From the NCBI RefSeq assembly GCF_030409685.1, contig NZ_JAUFQJ010000024.1:124001-188000 (forward strand): a stretch of 64,000 nt of DNA, given 5' to 3'. Numbering within the stretch: the first letter of the stretch is position 1; every line of letters begins with the position of its first letter. Below the pieces are notes generated by a model. That model was not told where the DNA came from. It saw only the letters and a list, made by a program, of their open reading frames with translations, and did no database searches. Of the stretch, positions 40,747 through 48,522 are shown one piece after another. Both the position numbers and the translations under genes were made by a program. This DNA comes from Ferruginibacter paludis. GTDB taxonomy: Bacteria; Bacteroidota; Bacteroidia; Chitinophagales; Chitinophagaceae.

Positions 40747-41514
40747 TTATAAGCCGAATATTTTTTCAGCATTGGCGGTTGTAACAACGGCCACTTCTTC
40801 TTCTGTACAGTTTTTTATGGCTGCAATTTTCGACACAATGTATTTTAAGTAGCTGCTTTCATTTCTTTTCCCTCTGAATGGTACGGGTGTTAAATAAGGT
40901 GCGTCTGTTTCCAATACCAGGTGTGCCAAATCGATCTTTTCCAAAACTTCTGCTACACCGGCGTTTTTATAAGTAACTACCCCCCCAATACCCAAATAAA
41001 AACCAGCCTTGATGATTTCCCGGGCGCTTTCGTAACTCCCGCTGAAGCAGTGAAAAATGCCACGTATTCCTTTGGGTACATATTCTTTTACCAGGTTAAT
41101 TGTTTCCTGCATCGCATTCCTGGTATGGATGACTATGGGCAAGTTATGGTGGATGGCCCAATCCATTTGTATCCTGAAGGCTTCATATTGCTCTGTGACG
41201 AAGCTTTTATCCCAATAAAAATCCAGGCCAATTTCGCCTACTGCTGCAAACTTTCTTTTGCCAAGCCATTGCTGAACAATTTCCAGTTCCGCCTTGTAAT
41301 TTTCCCTCACATAACAGGGATGCAACCCGATCATGGCAATACATCTGCCTGGATATTTTTCCTCCAGCGAAAACATAGCATCTATAGAATTGCTGTCGAT
41401 TGCTGGCAGGTAAAATTTTTCTACTCCCGCTGAAATTGCAACGTCTATAATCCTCTCAATATCACCAACAAATTCTTTGGCGTATAAATGGCAGTGGGTA
41501 TCTATTAATTTCAT
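40747..41514 (-). CDS. tatD: TatD-family metal-dependent hydrolase / DNase
   Basis: A 255-residue protein of the full family length. IDTHCHLYAKEF at the N-terminus gives the first metal-binding HxH; IGLHPCYV, VGEIGLDFYWDK, VIHTRNA, GIFHCFSGS and ETDAPYLTP follow in the usual order and carry the other metal ligands. TatD proteins are divalent-metal-dependent 3'-5' exonucleases or broad phosphoesterases of the amidohydrolase fold, acting in the cytoplasm. It starts 38 bp upstream of the tRNA-Ser gene in the same direction and is the first host gene right of the element. Confidence 0.92.
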   Translation of the reverse strand: MKLIDTHCHLYAKEFVGDIERIIDVAISAGVEKFYLPAIDSNSIDAMFSLEEKYPGRCIAMIGLHPCYVRENYKAELEIVQQWLGKRKFAAVGEIGLDFYWDKSFVTEQYEAFRIQMDWAIHHNLPIVIHTRNAMQETINLVKEYVPKGIRGIFHCFSGSYESAREIIKAGFYLGIGGVVTYKNAGVAEVLEKIDLAHLVLETDAPYLTPVPFRGKRNESSYLKYIVSKIAAIKNCTEEEVAVVTTANAEKIFGL

Positions 41515-41670
41515 ACCTGCAAAATAATGTGTTAGTTATCAAAATGTACTAAAAATACAAACTGCATAAAACCCCTGTTATAAATGACAAAATATTGTTA
41601 AAATAATATTGTTAATTCAGAAACTACTTAGTACCTTTCGGCCAGTTTTCATAGGGTACGGATTAAAAAC

Positions 41671-41694
41671 GGGCCAGGGTTTCTACCCCGGCCC
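41671..41694. terminator. Bidirectional intrinsic terminator
   Basis: GGGCCAGGG and CCCCGGCCC pair at 8 of 9 positions around TTTCTA. TTTTTTT follows on the plus strand and TTTTT on the minus strand. It lies 48 nt past the stop of the polysaccharide deacetylase gene, which reads toward it, and shields tatD from readthrough. Confidence 0.82.
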
Positions 41695-41741
41695 ACTTTT
41701 TTTGATGTATAGAGAATCGACAAAATCAAATAATTAGCCCA

Positions 41742-42374
41742 TTAATTTACGCAATCTATTTTCTCAAAGTTATAACCAAGACGTGAAAAATGCTGCACCA
41801 TTTTTGGTAGCGCAAATTGTAAATTTTCAAATGCTTTTTCACTGTCGTGAAACACTACAATAGAACCATTCCCGGTATTTTCGAGCACATTTCTACAGCA
41901 TTTTTCCGGCGTTATTTTTATGTCAAAATCTGCGCTTAAAACACTCCACATAATTACTTTTAATGTGGGTTGTTTTACTGACAACGCCTTTAATTGTTTG
42001 AAACTGATTTTTCCATAAGGTGGCCGAAAAAGGTTGGTCTTGATTAATTGCTGTGCCTGCTCAATATTTTCAATGTACATTCCAACCGGTGTTTTCCAGC
42101 CATTCAAATGATTGAATGTATGATTCCCGACAGCATGACCTCCAGCCAATATTTGCTGATACACTTCCGGATATGCTGCCACATTTTTGCCAATACAAAA
42201 AAAGGTTGCCCTGGCATTGTATTTTTCCAGTACTTCCAGTACAAATTTCGTTGCAACCGGATGCGGACCATCATCAAAACTGAGATATATTTTTTTTTCG
42301 GCGATGTTCATCTGCCAGGTGCAACCGGAGTAAATTTTTTTCAGCCATCCGGGCGTTTTGATAAAATAAAACAT
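41742..42374 (-). CDS. Polysaccharide deacetylase (NodB domain)
   Basis: A 210-residue protein. NodB motif 1 is YLSFDDGPHP (catalytic base and metal Asp), motif 2 GNHTFNH (metal His pair) and motif 3 LFRPPYGK; VMWSVLSADFD and VVFHDSEKAF give motifs 4 and 5. All key residues are present, so it should be an active zinc-dependent N-deacetylase of peptidoglycan, chitin-like or capsular N-acetyl sugars. There is no clear N-terminal signal sequence: MFYFIKTPGWLKKIYSG is only weakly hydrophobic. Location, cytoplasm or periplasm, is therefore uncertain. It is a single-gene unit. Confidence 0.9.
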   Translation of the reverse strand: MFYFIKTPGWLKKIYSGCTWQMNIAEKKIYLSFDDGPHPVATKFVLEVLEKYNARATFFCIGKNVAAYPEVYQQILAGGHAVGNHTFNHLNGWKTPVGMYIENIEQAQQLIKTNLFRPPYGKISFKQLKALSVKQPTLKVIMWSVLSADFDIKITPEKCCRNVLENTGNGSIVVFHDSEKAFENLQFALPKMVQHFSRLGYNFEKIDCVN

Positions 42375-42571
42375 ACGCTATTTTTATGCGAAGGCTTATT
42401 AAAAATGCGGACAATATCACGCCGTAAGCCGTCATCACAAAGCTATTACTATTATTATCACAGGGGTGTTTAATAATAATATTTAAAAAAAATCCTGATA
42501 AGCAAACTGGCTTCAACCAAAAGATTACTTCCTATTTCTTCCAGCGGTTTTGGTGCTGCTTTATAAACGAC

Positions 42572-42606
42572 AAAGAGATTGCCTCTTCATTTGAGACAAC
42601 CTCTTT
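42572..42606 (-). terminator. Probable terminator of the lipoprotein gene
   Basis: AAAGAGATTG-CCTC (42572-42585) and GAG-A-CAACCTCTTT (42593-42606) form a long stem with few mismatches, 20 nt past the stop of the 42626 gene. The T-tract is short on the minus strand (CTCTTTGTCGTTT), so efficiency may be moderate. Confidence 0.6.
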
Positions 42607-42625
42607 ATACAATATTTATCTATAA

Positions 42626-43552
42626 TCAGTAAGGTAAAATAACTGTTTTAGTTACTCCATTTACACCCTGCCATACAGCCTTAAAATAAAAACTTCCATT
42701 GGGGCATGTAACAGGTGTGCCTGTTGCATCCAGTCCGAAAGTTACTGTTACATCGGCTACCAATTTGCTGTGTACAACGGTACCGCTTACCAATCTGAAA
42801 TCACAATCCTGCCTGATCACCAGCGGCTGACTGATAGCAGTTACAAAGGCATTGCCAAAGCGATTGGTACCCCATTCTGCTATGCCGTTTACGCCCGCTT
42901 CTGTGTGTGTACCGGTTGTAGTGATTACGGAACCATTATTGTAAGTGAAAACTCTTTGTTTGGCTACTTGCCAGATCCTTTGCTTGCCATTGTCAAAAGT
43001 AACTGAATCTGTACCGGAAATGGTATGGGTAATTGATCCTGATGACAGTTGGCTAAGCTTTCCGCCACTTACATTGGTGATAGTTTTTAGACCATTGATA
43101 ACAATACTTTTACCGTCACTTACCCTTGTAACTTTTAAGTTTTGTGTATTAACCGTTAATACAGCCCCTGCATCTTTCCAATGTGTTCCTATTGGCATTG
43201 ACATCACTACTACACCAGTTAGCGTGCGCTTGCCCGAACAGCTGGTGCCATTATAGGTAATTGTAATTCTTCTGATCCCATTGGCAGAATCGGCTACTGC
43301 AGTTGCGTTGCATGGCATTCCCTGTACGCCTTCCATTCTGCCGTTAAAAGCTGCGTTATTATCCAGGTAGGCATTAACATCATTTTCAACTGCGTCGGAA
43401 GTAGAGGAAACATTCGACTGATCGTCGGTTTGTGCAGTTAACTCTGTAGTGGGGTCGGTTGTCGTGGTAGTTGTATCTGTTTTTTTACAGCTTACAAATG
43501 AAATCGCCGTTATTAAACTAATAGCAGCGATTGAACGGATTTTTACTTGCAT
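42626..43552 (-). CDS. Putative lipoprotein, function unknown
   Basis: A 308-residue protein with a lipoprotein signal (AAISLITAISFVSC, lipid cysteine about C22), a Thr-rich linker (KKTDTTTTTTDPTTE), then a beta-rich domain (RRITITYNGTSCSGKRTLTGVVVMSMPIGTHWKDAGAVLTVNTQNLKV style). VTCPNGSFYFKAVWQGVNGV is near the end. I have seen this type in several Chitinophagaceae-like genomes, always unnamed. It is probably on the outer membrane. It is divergent from gltX with a 239-bp gap between the two starts. Confidence 0.72.
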   Translation of the reverse strand: MQVKIRSIAAISLITAISFVSCKKTDTTTTTTDPTTELTAQTDDQSNVSSTSDAVENDVNAYLDNNAAFNGRMEGVQGMPCNATAVADSANGIRRITITYNGTSCSGKRTLTGVVVMSMPIGTHWKDAGAVLTVNTQNLKVTRVSDGKSIVINGLKTITNVSGGKLSQLSSGSITHTISGTDSVTFDNGKQRIWQVAKQRVFTYNNGSVITTTGTHTEAGVNGIAEWGTNRFGNAFVTAISQPLVIRQDCDFRLVSGTVVHSKLVADVTVTFGLDATGTPVTCPNGSFYFKAVWQGVNGVTKTVILPY

Positions 43553-43779
43553 GATTTTTTTTGGCTTTTTTAATGAACGATATTTTATAGATGAATATTT
43601 TGTACAGAAGTTTAACTGCTCGTTAATAATCTGCGAAAAAATTATCGGCGGTTCATAAAGATTGCATACGGCAGCCCTTGCTTACAGACTGGTTTTTGGT
43701 CCCCCCTCTTTATACAAAACTTGTTGTCTTGCCTGGGCGATATTGAGAAATTGAACCAAAACACTATTTGCCGTCTTCC

Positions 43780-43787
43780 TATCTTTG
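43780..43787 (+). promoter_or_regulatory. gltX -7 box, near-leaderless start
   Basis: TATCTTTG is a full TAnnTTTG match and ends 4 nt before the ATG at 43792. The mRNA should begin almost at the start codon. A clear -33 TTG at the usual distance was not found. Confidence 0.55.
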
Positions 43788-43791
43788 CAAT

Positions 43792-45321
43792 ATGTCAAAA
43801 AAAGTAAGAGTTAGATTTGCTCCCAGCCCGACCGGAGGATTACATTTGGGAGGCGTGCGTACCGTATTATTTAATTATTTATTTGCCAGGCAGCACGATG
43901 GTGATTTTATAGTAAGAATTGAAGACACCGATCAAAACAGATTTGTTAAAGGCGCAGAAGCTTATATTTTTGAATGCCTGCAATGGTGTGGTTTAAACCC
44001 GGACGAAAGTGTATTACAGGGCGGTCCTTATGCCCCGTACCGCCAAAGCGAACGAAAAGAAATATACCGGCAGTATGCGGAACAGCTGGTAAAAGATGGC
44101 CGTGCTTATTACGCTTTTGATACCCCGGCCGAGTTGGAACGCATGCGTGACCTGCTGAAAACAAAAGGCAGCAGCAGTTTGCAATATGATCATCATGTGC
44201 GCATGAATATGAATAATTCTCTGCGACTTTTACCGGAAGAAACACAACAACTACTCGATGCCGGAACCCCTTACGTGGTGCGCATTAAAATAAATCCGGA
44301 TGAATTTGTTCCCTTTACCGATATGATAAGGGGAGAAATTTCCTTTGACACCAACGCAGTAGATGATAAGGTATTGCTGAAAGCAGATGGCATGCCTACT
44401 TATCATCTGGCAGTAGTGGTGGATGATTTTTTAATGAAAATAACACACGCTTTCCGTGGTGAAGAATGGTTACCAAGTGCACCTGTGCACATTCTGTTAT
44501 GGCAATATCTGTTTGGCCTGGAGAATATGCCACAATGGGCGCATCTTCCATTAATATTGAAACCGGATGGTAATGGCAAGCTTAGTAAAAGAGATGGCGA
44601 CCGCCTTGGGTTTCCAGTGTATGCAATGGACTGGGCCGATCCTGTGACAAAAGAAATAACCAAAGGTTTTAAGGAAATTGGCTTTTTGCCGGAAGCTTTT
44701 ATTAACCTGCTGGCTGTGCTGGGGTGGAATGATGGAACAGAGCAGGAGATTTTTTCTATGGAGGAGTTGATAGCAAAATTTAATATCGAAAAAGTACATA
44801 AGGGTGGCGCCAAATTCGATTTTGAAAAAGCCAAATGGTTTAATCATGAGTGGATAAAGAAACTGGATGTGAGTCACTATGCAGAAAGGGTAAAAAATAT
44901 TTTTGAATCAAAAGGCATAACGATAGCGGATGATGCTTATTTAAAAAAGGTCATGGAACTGGTAAAAGAGCGTTGTACCTTATTACCCGATTTTTTTACC
45001 CAGGGCAATTTCTTTTTTCAGGCACCGGCTACCGTTGACACAACGTCTATACAGCCAAAATGGGACGAAAAGAAAAACATGTTTTTTGTAGAATTAATAA
45101 AATCATGGCAATTAAGCACATTGTGGAATTCAGGTGAACTGGAAATAAGTTTTAAAGAACTGGCCGCAGCGAACCAGCTAAAAACAGGCGAGCTGATGTT
45201 GCCCTTACGCCTTATGCTGGTGGGTGGAAAATTTGGTCCGGGTGTTTTTGAGATAGCTTCAGCAATTGGTAAAGAGAGCACAATAAAAAGAATTGAATAT
45301 ACATTAGCATTGCTTCAATAA
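43792..45321 (+). CDS. gltX: Glutamate--tRNA ligase
   Basis: The ATG at 43792 gives 509 residues starting MSKKVRVRFAPSPTGGLHLGG, the HIGH region of class I synthetases; a frame 24 nt longer would include promoter DNA. The KMSKS-equivalent KLSKRDGDRLGFPV is near residue 265, and FRGEEWLPSAPVH precedes it. The C-terminal helical anticodon-binding domain is complete. It charges tRNA-Glu with glutamate, and the enzyme may be non-discriminating if no GlnRS exists. It is followed after 23 nt by the B12-binding protein gene. Confidence 0.96.
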   Translation: MSKKVRVRFAPSPTGGLHLGGVRTVLFNYLFARQHDGDFIVRIEDTDQNRFVKGAEAYIFECLQWCGLNPDESVLQGGPYAPYRQSERKEIYRQYAEQLVKDGRAYYAFDTPAELERMRDLLKTKGSSSLQYDHHVRMNMNNSLRLLPEETQQLLDAGTPYVVRIKINPDEFVPFTDMIRGEISFDTNAVDDKVLLKADGMPTYHLAVVVDDFLMKITHAFRGEEWLPSAPVHILLWQYLFGLENMPQWAHLPLILKPDGNGKLSKRDGDRLGFPVYAMDWADPVTKEITKGFKEIGFLPEAFINLLAVLGWNDGTEQEIFSMEELIAKFNIEKVHKGGAKFDFEKAKWFNHEWIKKLDVSHYAERVKNIFESKGITIADDAYLKKVMELVKERCTLLPDFFTQGNFFFQAPATVDTTSIQPKWDEKKNMFFVELIKSWQLSTLWNSGELEISFKELAAANQLKTGELMLPLRLMLVGGKFGPGVFEIASAIGKESTIKRIEYTLALLQ

Positions 45322-45344
45322 TTGATTCATCAAATGCCTCACAC

Positions 45345-45752
45345 ATGACAAGACCAATAAGGGTGCTGGTAGCTAAAGTTGGACTGGATGGCCACGATAG
45401 GGGCGCCAAAATAATTGCCACAGCATTGAGAGATGCCGGCATGGAAGTTATCTATACCGGCTTGCGGCAAACCCCTGAGATGGTGGTGAATGCTGCATTA
45501 CAGGAAGATGTGGACGCAATTGGCATCAGTATACTCAGCGGTGCACACAATACTGTTTTTCCAAAAGTGATTGCCTTGATGAAGGAAAAACAAATGGATG
45601 ATGTGTTACTTACAGGCGGTGGCATTATACCGGATGAGGATATGGAAGCATTGAATAAAATTGGTGTAGGCAAATTATTTGCACCGGGCGCCACCACCAG
45701 CGAGATAGCATCGTACATTAAGGATTGGGTAAAATTGAACAGAAATTTTTAG
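45345..45752 (+). CDS. Cobalamin-binding subunit of methylmalonyl-CoA mutase type
   Basis: A 135-residue stand-alone B12-binding domain. VGLDGHDRGAK is the DxHxxG motif whose His replaces the lower cobalamin ligand; SILSGAH and TGGGIIP complete the family signature. It corresponds to the C-terminal part of methylmalonyl-CoA mutase, here as a separate small protein. The catalytic subunit is not in the window, but the epimerase of the same pathway is at 60818. It may pair with a mutase or with an isobutyryl-CoA-like mutase. It is likely co-transcribed with gltX. Confidence 0.9.
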   Translation: MTRPIRVLVAKVGLDGHDRGAKIIATALRDAGMEVIYTGLRQTPEMVVNAALQEDVDAIGISILSGAHNTVFPKVIALMKEKQMDDVLLTGGGIIPDEDMEALNKIGVGKLFAPGATTSEIASYIKDWVKLNRNF

Positions 45753-45837
45753 TATCAGATAGATTTTAAAATTACCTCCACTTCTTTCCCTTGTTAATTT
45801 CTATTGCTATGATCTGCAAACGATAATATAAAATAAC

Positions 45838-46617
45838 ATGAGTCATTCAACTTTACTTACGTCTTTGGAAAACGGTATTTTTACCATCACTATCAACAGG
45901 CCTGATAAATTAAACGCTTTAAATAAAGATGTGTTTGCTGATCTTGACAATGTGATAGATGAAATACAAAACAATCCATCAATCAAATCTGCAATCATTA
46001 CCGGCGCAGGCAATAAAGCTTTTGTTGCCGGGGCAGATATTACAGAATTCAATGGCCTTGATAAAGCAGGGGCCATGGCGCTCGCAACAAAAGGGCAGGA
46101 TATTTTTTTTAAAATAGAGAGGAGTGCCAAGCCTATAATAGCCGCTGTGAACGGCTTTGCTTTGGGTGGAGGATGTGAGCTGGCAATGGCTTGTCATTTC
46201 CGGGTTGCCAGCGACAACGCTAAATTTGGTCAGCCGGAAGTAAACCTTGGTTTAATACCGGGTTATGGCGGTACGCAACGTTTAACCCAATTGATAGGAA
46301 AGGGCCGTTCAATAGAATTACTCATTAGTGGCAGCATGATTGATGCGGCTACAGCCCTGCAATACGGTTTGGTAAACTATGTTGTTTCCCCAGACGAATT
46401 ATTACCTAAGGCCAAAGCGATTTTAACGCTCGTTAATACAAAAGCACCGCTTGCAATCGCAGCATGTATACAGGCCGCAAATGCTGTTTACGATTCAACG
46501 TCCAATGGCTATGCTACCGAAATAAATGCCTTTGGTAACTGCTTTGCAACGGAAGATATGAAGGAAGGAACAAGTGCATTTTTAGAAAAGCGAAAGGCTT
46601 TGTTCACCGGCAAATAA
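45838..46617 (+). CDS. Enoyl-CoA hydratase / crotonase family
   Basis: A 259-residue crotonase. The oxyanion hole stretch AGADITEFNG, then GFALGGGCELAMACHFRVASDNAKFGQPEVNLGLIPGYGGTQRL. Both catalytic glutamates are present (GGCELA and QPEVNLG), fitting hydratase activity on short-chain enoyl-CoA, for example crotonyl-CoA. It probably works in fatty acid or branched-chain amino acid breakdown. It lies 85 nt after the mutase subunit gene in the same direction. Confidence 0.93.
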   Translation: MSHSTLLTSLENGIFTITINRPDKLNALNKDVFADLDNVIDEIQNNPSIKSAIITGAGNKAFVAGADITEFNGLDKAGAMALATKGQDIFFKIERSAKPIIAAVNGFALGGGCELAMACHFRVASDNAKFGQPEVNLGLIPGYGGTQRLTQLIGKGRSIELLISGSMIDAATALQYGLVNYVVSPDELLPKAKAILTLVNTKAPLAIAACIQAANAVYDSTSNGYATEINAFGNCFATEDMKEGTSAFLEKRKALFTGK

Positions 46618-46817
46618 CCTCAGTAGTTCCATCCTGCATATAATTGCAACACCAATCTTCATAGAGATGAGCCTGTGCAGGCATGCCGTCAGCTGTTGCT
46701 ATGATTACAGCAGTTACCCCGCTTTCCAAATGCCTATGATTATTATCATAATTGCTTATTATTTAGTACTGCAATAATTAACTTTGCGGCGAATAAAAAA
46801 CTCTAAAAAATAACTAT
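46618..46817 (+). other. Intergenic region with the fumC promoter
   Basis: Two hundred bp without a gene. It includes TAACTTTG at 46779-46786, a full TAnnTTTG -7 box 31 nt before the fumC start. No strong terminator was seen for the upstream enoyl-CoA hydratase gene. Confidence 0.5.
46779..46786 (+). promoter_or_regulatory. fumC promoter -7 box
   Basis: TAACTTTG matches the Bacteroidota -7 consensus. A TTG lies 24 bp upstream (46752-46754), slightly farther than usual. The start codon is 31 nt downstream. Confidence 0.55.
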
Positions 46818-48218
46818 ATGGAATACCGGATTGAAAAAGATACAATGGGTGAAGTAAAAGTGCCTGTTGAAGCGTACTACGGCGCACAAACACAACGCAG
46901 CATTGATAATTTTAAAATTGCACAGGACATTAACAGAATGCCCAAAGAAATTATCAAAGCATTTGCTTACTTAAAAAAAGCTGCTGCGCTGACCAACTTT
47001 GATGCCGGTGTTTTGTCCAAAGAAAAATGCGATTTGATTGGCCAGGTATGTGATGAAATTTTGGATGGAAAATTAGACGCTTATTTCCCGCTGGTAGTTT
47101 GGCAAACCGGCAGCGGTACCCAGAGCAACATGAATGTAAATGAAGTAGTGGCTTACCGCGGGCATGTAATCAATGGCGGACAACTGGAAGACAAAGAAAA
47201 GTTTTTGCATCCCAATGATGATGTTAATAAATCACAATCCAGCAATGATACATTTCCGACTGCCATGCACATTGCGGCTTATAAAATTTTAATAGAAATC
47301 ACCATTCCCGGCATTGAAAAATTAAGGGATACACTGGCTGCAAAAAGCAAGGAGTTTATGCAGGTAGTTAAAATAGGGCGTACGCATTTTATGGATGCTA
47401 CCCCATTAACTGTGGGACAGGAATTCAGCGGCTATGTATCACAATTAAGCCATGGCTTAAAGGCAATTAAAAATACATTGGCTCATTTAAGTGAACTTGC
47501 ATTGGGTGGCACAGCTGTAGGAACAGGTATTAATACTCCCGATGGTTATTCCGAAAATGTAGCCAAACACATTGCCCAATTAACCGGCCTTCCTTTTATA
47601 ACTGCAGAAAATAAATTTGAAGCGCTGGCTGCGCATGACGCCATTGTTGAAGCCCATGGTGCTTTGAAAACAGTTGCCGTGAGTTTAATGAAAATTGCGA
47701 ATGATATCCGTATGTTATCATCCGGTCCACGTTCGGGTATTGGCGAAATTTTTATTCCGGATAATGAACCTGGCTCTTCAATCATGCCGGGTAAAGTAAA
47801 CCCGACGCAGTGCGAAGCGCTTACCATGATTGCCGCACAGGTAATGGGCAATGATGTTGCAATAGGTATCGGTGGAAGCATGGGCCATTTTGAACTGAAT
47901 GTTTTTAAACCGGTCATGATCTATAATTTTTTACATAGTGCCCGGCTGATTGGTGATGGCTGTGTTTCATTCAATGATAAGTGTGCTATAGGATTGGCGC
48001 CGATTGAAGCCAATATTAAAAAACACGTAGATAATTCACTGATGCTGGTTACTTCATTAAATACAAAGATTGGTTATTACAAGGCCGCTGAAATTGCACA
48101 GAAAGCACATAAAGAAGGAACAACATTAAAAGAGATGGCAGTAAAATTGGGCTATGTTACACCGCAGGAATTTGATGAGTGGGTTATACCTGCCAATATG
48201 GTTGGAAAGATAAAATAA
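46818..48218 (+). CDS. fumC: Class II fumarate hydratase
   Basis: A 466-residue protein of the usual length. RIEKDTMGEVKVPVEAYYGAQTQRS begins it; TGSGTQSNMNVNEV and the signature GSSIMPGKVNPTQCEA (with the catalytic serine loop) are intact. It catalyses reversible hydration of fumarate to malate in the TCA cycle, without an iron-sulfur cluster. It has its own promoter and the terminator at 48241. Confidence 0.96.
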   Translation: MEYRIEKDTMGEVKVPVEAYYGAQTQRSIDNFKIAQDINRMPKEIIKAFAYLKKAAALTNFDAGVLSKEKCDLIGQVCDEILDGKLDAYFPLVVWQTGSGTQSNMNVNEVVAYRGHVINGGQLEDKEKFLHPNDDVNKSQSSNDTFPTAMHIAAYKILIEITIPGIEKLRDTLAAKSKEFMQVVKIGRTHFMDATPLTVGQEFSGYVSQLSHGLKAIKNTLAHLSELALGGTAVGTGINTPDGYSENVAKHIAQLTGLPFITAENKFEALAAHDAIVEAHGALKTVAVSLMKIANDIRMLSSGPRSGIGEIFIPDNEPGSSIMPGKVNPTQCEALTMIAAQVMGNDVAIGIGGSMGHFELNVFKPVMIYNFLHSARLIGDGCVSFNDKCAIGLAPIEANIKKHVDNSLMLVTSLNTKIGYYKAAEIAQKAHKEGTTLKEMAVKLGYVTPQEFDEWVIPANMVGKIK

Positions 48219-48522
48219 AACTTCACTTATAACAGTTATACAAAGGCACCCAGGAAGGTGCCTTTGTTGTTATTTCACTGTTTTTAAAAAAATTGTGATC
48301 ATAAAACTTCTTCTACTAAGATTGACGTGTTGCCCCTACAAAAAAAGCAGTAAAAGTGCTACAATGCAGGCCGGGAAAGAGAAGTATTTTCCCCCTGTCA
48401 ATATACAAACGAAATAATTTTAACAAATTTCCGTTTCTGTTAGCATCGGGTTCATCATTTTAAAAAATCAGCAATATTATTTTAAAATACCCTTGTTATA
48501 ATATCCAGCCCTGATACCTATT
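48219..48522 (+). other. Intergenic region after fumC
   Basis: It holds the fumC terminator at 48241-48266 and the upstream region of the T9SS gene. No other structure or gene is supported. Confidence 0.5.
48241..48266 (+). terminator. fumC terminator
   Basis: A perfect 10-bp stem, CAAAGGCACC/GGTGCCTTTG, around CAGGAA, followed by TTGTTATTT. It lies 22 nt past the fumC stop. Confidence 0.85.

Noticed and set aside
40563..40787. A 74-codon minus-strand frame over the tRNA
   Set aside because: It spans tRNA-Ser and the start of the tatD region, so it is a chance frame.
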